DNA from: Deltaproteobacteria bacterium
GTDB taxonomy: Bacteria; Desulfobacterota; Syntrophia; Syntrophales; Fen-1087
Direction: 5' to 3'
DNA: 6,760 nucleotides
NCBI GenBank assembly: GCA_026388595.1
Contig: JAPLJM010000245.1
Location: 1 to 6,760, forward strand
The notes under the pieces: generated by a model
Told to the model about the DNA's origin: nothing
Databases searched by the model: none
What the model saw: only the letters and a program-made list of their open reading frames with translations
Shown here: piece by piece, positions 6,110 through 6,760 of the stretch
Layout: the number at the start of each line of letters is the position of its first letter
How positions within the stretch are numbered: position 1 is the stretch's first letter
Made by a program: the position numbers and the translations under genes

Positions 6110-6136
6110 TTGACATTATTTTTTTCCGGGGATAAA
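6110..6136 (+). promoter_or_regulatory. Promoter of the cobalamin riboswitch transcript
   Basis: A perfect -35 TTGACA (6110-6115) is followed by GATAAA (6131-6136), four of six matches to the -10, with a short 15-bp spacer. TAAACA at 6133-6138 with a 17-bp spacer is an alternative -10. The predicted transcription start, near 6143-6145, falls just before the first paired base of the riboswitch, which supports the assignment. A T-run at 6119-6125 lies inside the spacer; no hairpin precedes it, so it is not read as a terminator. Confidence 0.55.
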
Positions 6137-6148
6137 CAGCAGTGCAAA

Positions 6149-6314
6149 TCGGTTTCAGCATACCGGAACACGGTGTGAATCCGTGGCGATCCCGCTGCTG
6201 TAATCGGCGAGGCTCTTCACAACGGCCAATGGCCAGGTCACTGCCGGGGCACACCCCGGCGGGAAGACTGTGAAGGGCTTACGACCCGTAAGCCAGAAGA
6301 CCTGCGAAAACCGA
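6149..6314 (+). promoter_or_regulatory. Cobalamin (B12) riboswitch
   Basis: This is a metabolite-sensing leader RNA that binds adenosylcobalamin or a related corrinoid. The conserved elements appear in order: CGGTGTGAATCCGTGG (6171-6186), CCCGCTGCTGTAATCGGCGA (6191-6210), CACTG (6239-6243), GGGAAGACTG (6261-6270) and the B12 box AAGCCAGAAGACCTGC (6290-6305, one base off the common AGCCAGGAGACCTGC). The pairing is complete. P1 TCGGTTT/AAACCGA joins 6149-6155 with 6308-6314. A CTTCACA/TGTGAAG stem joins 6215-6221 with 6269-6275. A GCCGGGG/CCCCGGC hairpin joins 6243-6249 with 6254-6260. A GGCTTACG/CGTAAGCC hairpin joins 6276-6283 with 6287-6294. The CACTG and GGGAAG boxes indicate the larger class I form. 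Such switches usually sit directly before cobalamin synthesis, transport or B12-independent isozyme genes. No such gene follows on this strand within the window. Confidence 0.95.
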
Positions 6315-6337
6315 AGAGCGAGGCACATATAGAAATA

Positions 6338-6384
6338 CGTTGAGCGATGAGGTTTGTAGTGCAACGCGGCAGATAAGCGTTTTT
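6338..6384 (+). terminator. Possible riboswitch expression platform (weak terminator/antiterminator)
   Basis: AACGC (6363-6367) can pair with GCGTT (6377-6381) over a 9-nt loop, and a run of five Ts (6380-6384) begins inside the 3' arm. This is a short, weak terminator-like hairpin. CGTTG (6338-6342) can instead pair with CAACG (6362-6366), using the same segment, so the two folds exclude each other as in a transcriptional switch. Each stem is only 5 bp, so this is tentative. Confidence 0.35.
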
Positions 6385-6389
6385 CAACA

Positions 6390-6425
6390 GCCTGTCAGGG
6401 TTACGCCAGATAACCTTTCTCAGGC
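6390..6425. other. Inverted repeat spanning the aldolase stop codon
   Basis: GCCTG (6390-6394) pairs with CAGGC (6421-6425). Inside it AGGGTTA (6397-6403) pairs with TAACCTT (6411-6417), with one G-U pair on the + strand. The two stems are separated by a small 2x3 internal loop. The hairpin covers the stop codon of the - strand gene. Neither strand has a T-tract after it, so it is not a standard intrinsic terminator; it may protect or process a 3' end. Confidence 0.45.
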
Positions 6426-6760
6426 ATCAATTGCAGGCGCTTAAGAACAGCGCCTGTGGCTGTCATGACATCGTCGGGGATGCGAACCCCTGCGTGCAGC
6501 ATCGGCCCATCTGCCGCGTCCGCCCAGGGACCGTAGGCGAAGAAGTGATCGATGGCCTTGTTGGCGTTGGTAAAAGCGTTGCCGCAGGGCAAGGGCTGCA
6601 CCAGGGCAAATACCGACCTGATGGCCGAAGTCAGCCTTGCGGAAATCTCATCGGCTTTTTTCTGATCGCCCCTCTCCAGGCTGCCGATGAGGGCTGAAAG
6701 CTCCCGGGCAAAACAATTGGCCGTGCTGAGCAGGAACCCCGCGTATGGCCCGCCCGTTTC
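6401..6760 (-). CDS. DapA-family aldolase, C-terminal part (5' end outside the window)
   Basis: This - strand frame is open from the window edge to TAA at 6401-6403 and encodes the last 119 residues. The pattern fits the C-terminal helices of the dihydrodipicolinate synthase / N-acetylneuraminate lyase family: STANCFARELSALIGSLERG, then GDQKKADEISARL, then NANKAIDHFFAYGPWAD. Compare the S-x-x-N, small amphipathic helix, G-D-x-x-x-A and N-x-x-K-x-x-x features of DapA relatives. Full-length members are about 300 residues TIM barrels that use a Schiff-base lysine; that lysine and the YxxxT-type active site would be in the missing part. The substrate therefore cannot be called, and paralogues with other aldol substrates are common. 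The gene converges on the riboswitch transcript; only 86 bp separate its stop from the end of the riboswitch. Confidence 0.62.
   Translation of the reverse strand, partial: ETGGPYAGFLLSTANCFARELSALIGSLERGDQKKADEISARLTSAIRSVFALVQPLPCGNAFTNANKAIDHFFAYGPWADAADGPMLHAGVRIPDDVMTATGAVLKRLQLMPEKGYLA

Noticed and set aside
6119..6125. T-run after the duplicated gene as an intrinsic terminator
   Set aside because: No stem of useful length precedes it. It lies within the spacer of the riboswitch promoter.
6340..6441. Very short + strand frames right after the riboswitch (ATG at 6347, 9 codons; TTG at 6340, about 34 codons)
   Set aside because: Neither has a properly spaced Shine-Dalgarno site and neither peptide resembles a known leader peptide. 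They are kept only as a remote option.
6431..6697. An 88-codon + strand frame downstream of the riboswitch, considered as its target gene
   Set aside because: It has no ribosome site, no recognisable domain, and lies wholly opposite the DapA-family reading frame, whose protein pattern is convincing.
1..6760. tRNA, rRNA, CRISPR array, insertion sequence or attachment site
   Set aside because: No tRNA-like cloverleaf, short regularly spaced repeats, transposase frame or flanking terminal repeats were seen on reading both strands. The only tandem repeat is the coding duplication at 5741-6094.

Overview
The window reads as bacterial chromosome from a moderately GC-rich Gram-negative. The gene set suggests an anaerobic, deltaproteobacterial or Syntrophales-like organism: a butyryl/4-hydroxybutyrate-type CoA-transferase, a small flavodoxin-fold quinone reductase, an aryl-polyene-like ketosynthase/ACP cassette and strong AAGGAGG ribosome sites. 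That lineage is an inference from gene content; no rRNA or other phylogenetic marker is present.

Layout. (1) Positions 1-2584, + strand: a tightly packed operon for acyl-chain assembly. It holds the 3' part of a beta-ketoacyl-ACP synthase, a small acyl carrier protein, a PlsC-type acyltransferase and a 4'-phosphopantetheinyl transferase. Together they make a self-contained unit: the PPTase arms the ACP, the ketosynthase elongates the chain and the acyltransferase moves the product to an acceptor. (2) Positions 2583-4055, - strand: an acyl-CoA:acetate-type CoA-transferase, convergent with the operon. Its intrinsic terminator overlaps the PPTase stop codon. (3) Positions 4201-4779, - strand: an NAD(P)H:quinone oxidoreductase-like flavoprotein, divergent from msrA across a 224-bp promoter region. 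(4) Positions 5004-5627, + strand: peptide methionine sulfoxide reductase MsrA with a lipoprotein signal peptide, plus an internal in-frame start with its own good ribosome site. (5) Positions 5732-6100, + strand: an A-rich gene of unknown function made of two diverged copies of a 59-residue unit. (6) Positions 6110-6314, + strand: a complete cobalamin riboswitch with its own promoter. (7) Positions 6401-6760, - strand: the C-terminal part of a DapA-family (dihydrodipicolinate synthase / N-acetylneuraminate lyase) aldolase that runs off the window.

The most unusual point is region 6-7. The riboswitch is well formed and has a promoter, but no recognisable + strand gene follows it. Its transcript points into the 3' end of the convergent aldolase gene, so it is either an orphan left by rearrangement or the controller of an antisense or small RNA. 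Two other points stand out: the possible dual-compartment MsrA, and the duplicated unknown protein directly upstream of the riboswitch.
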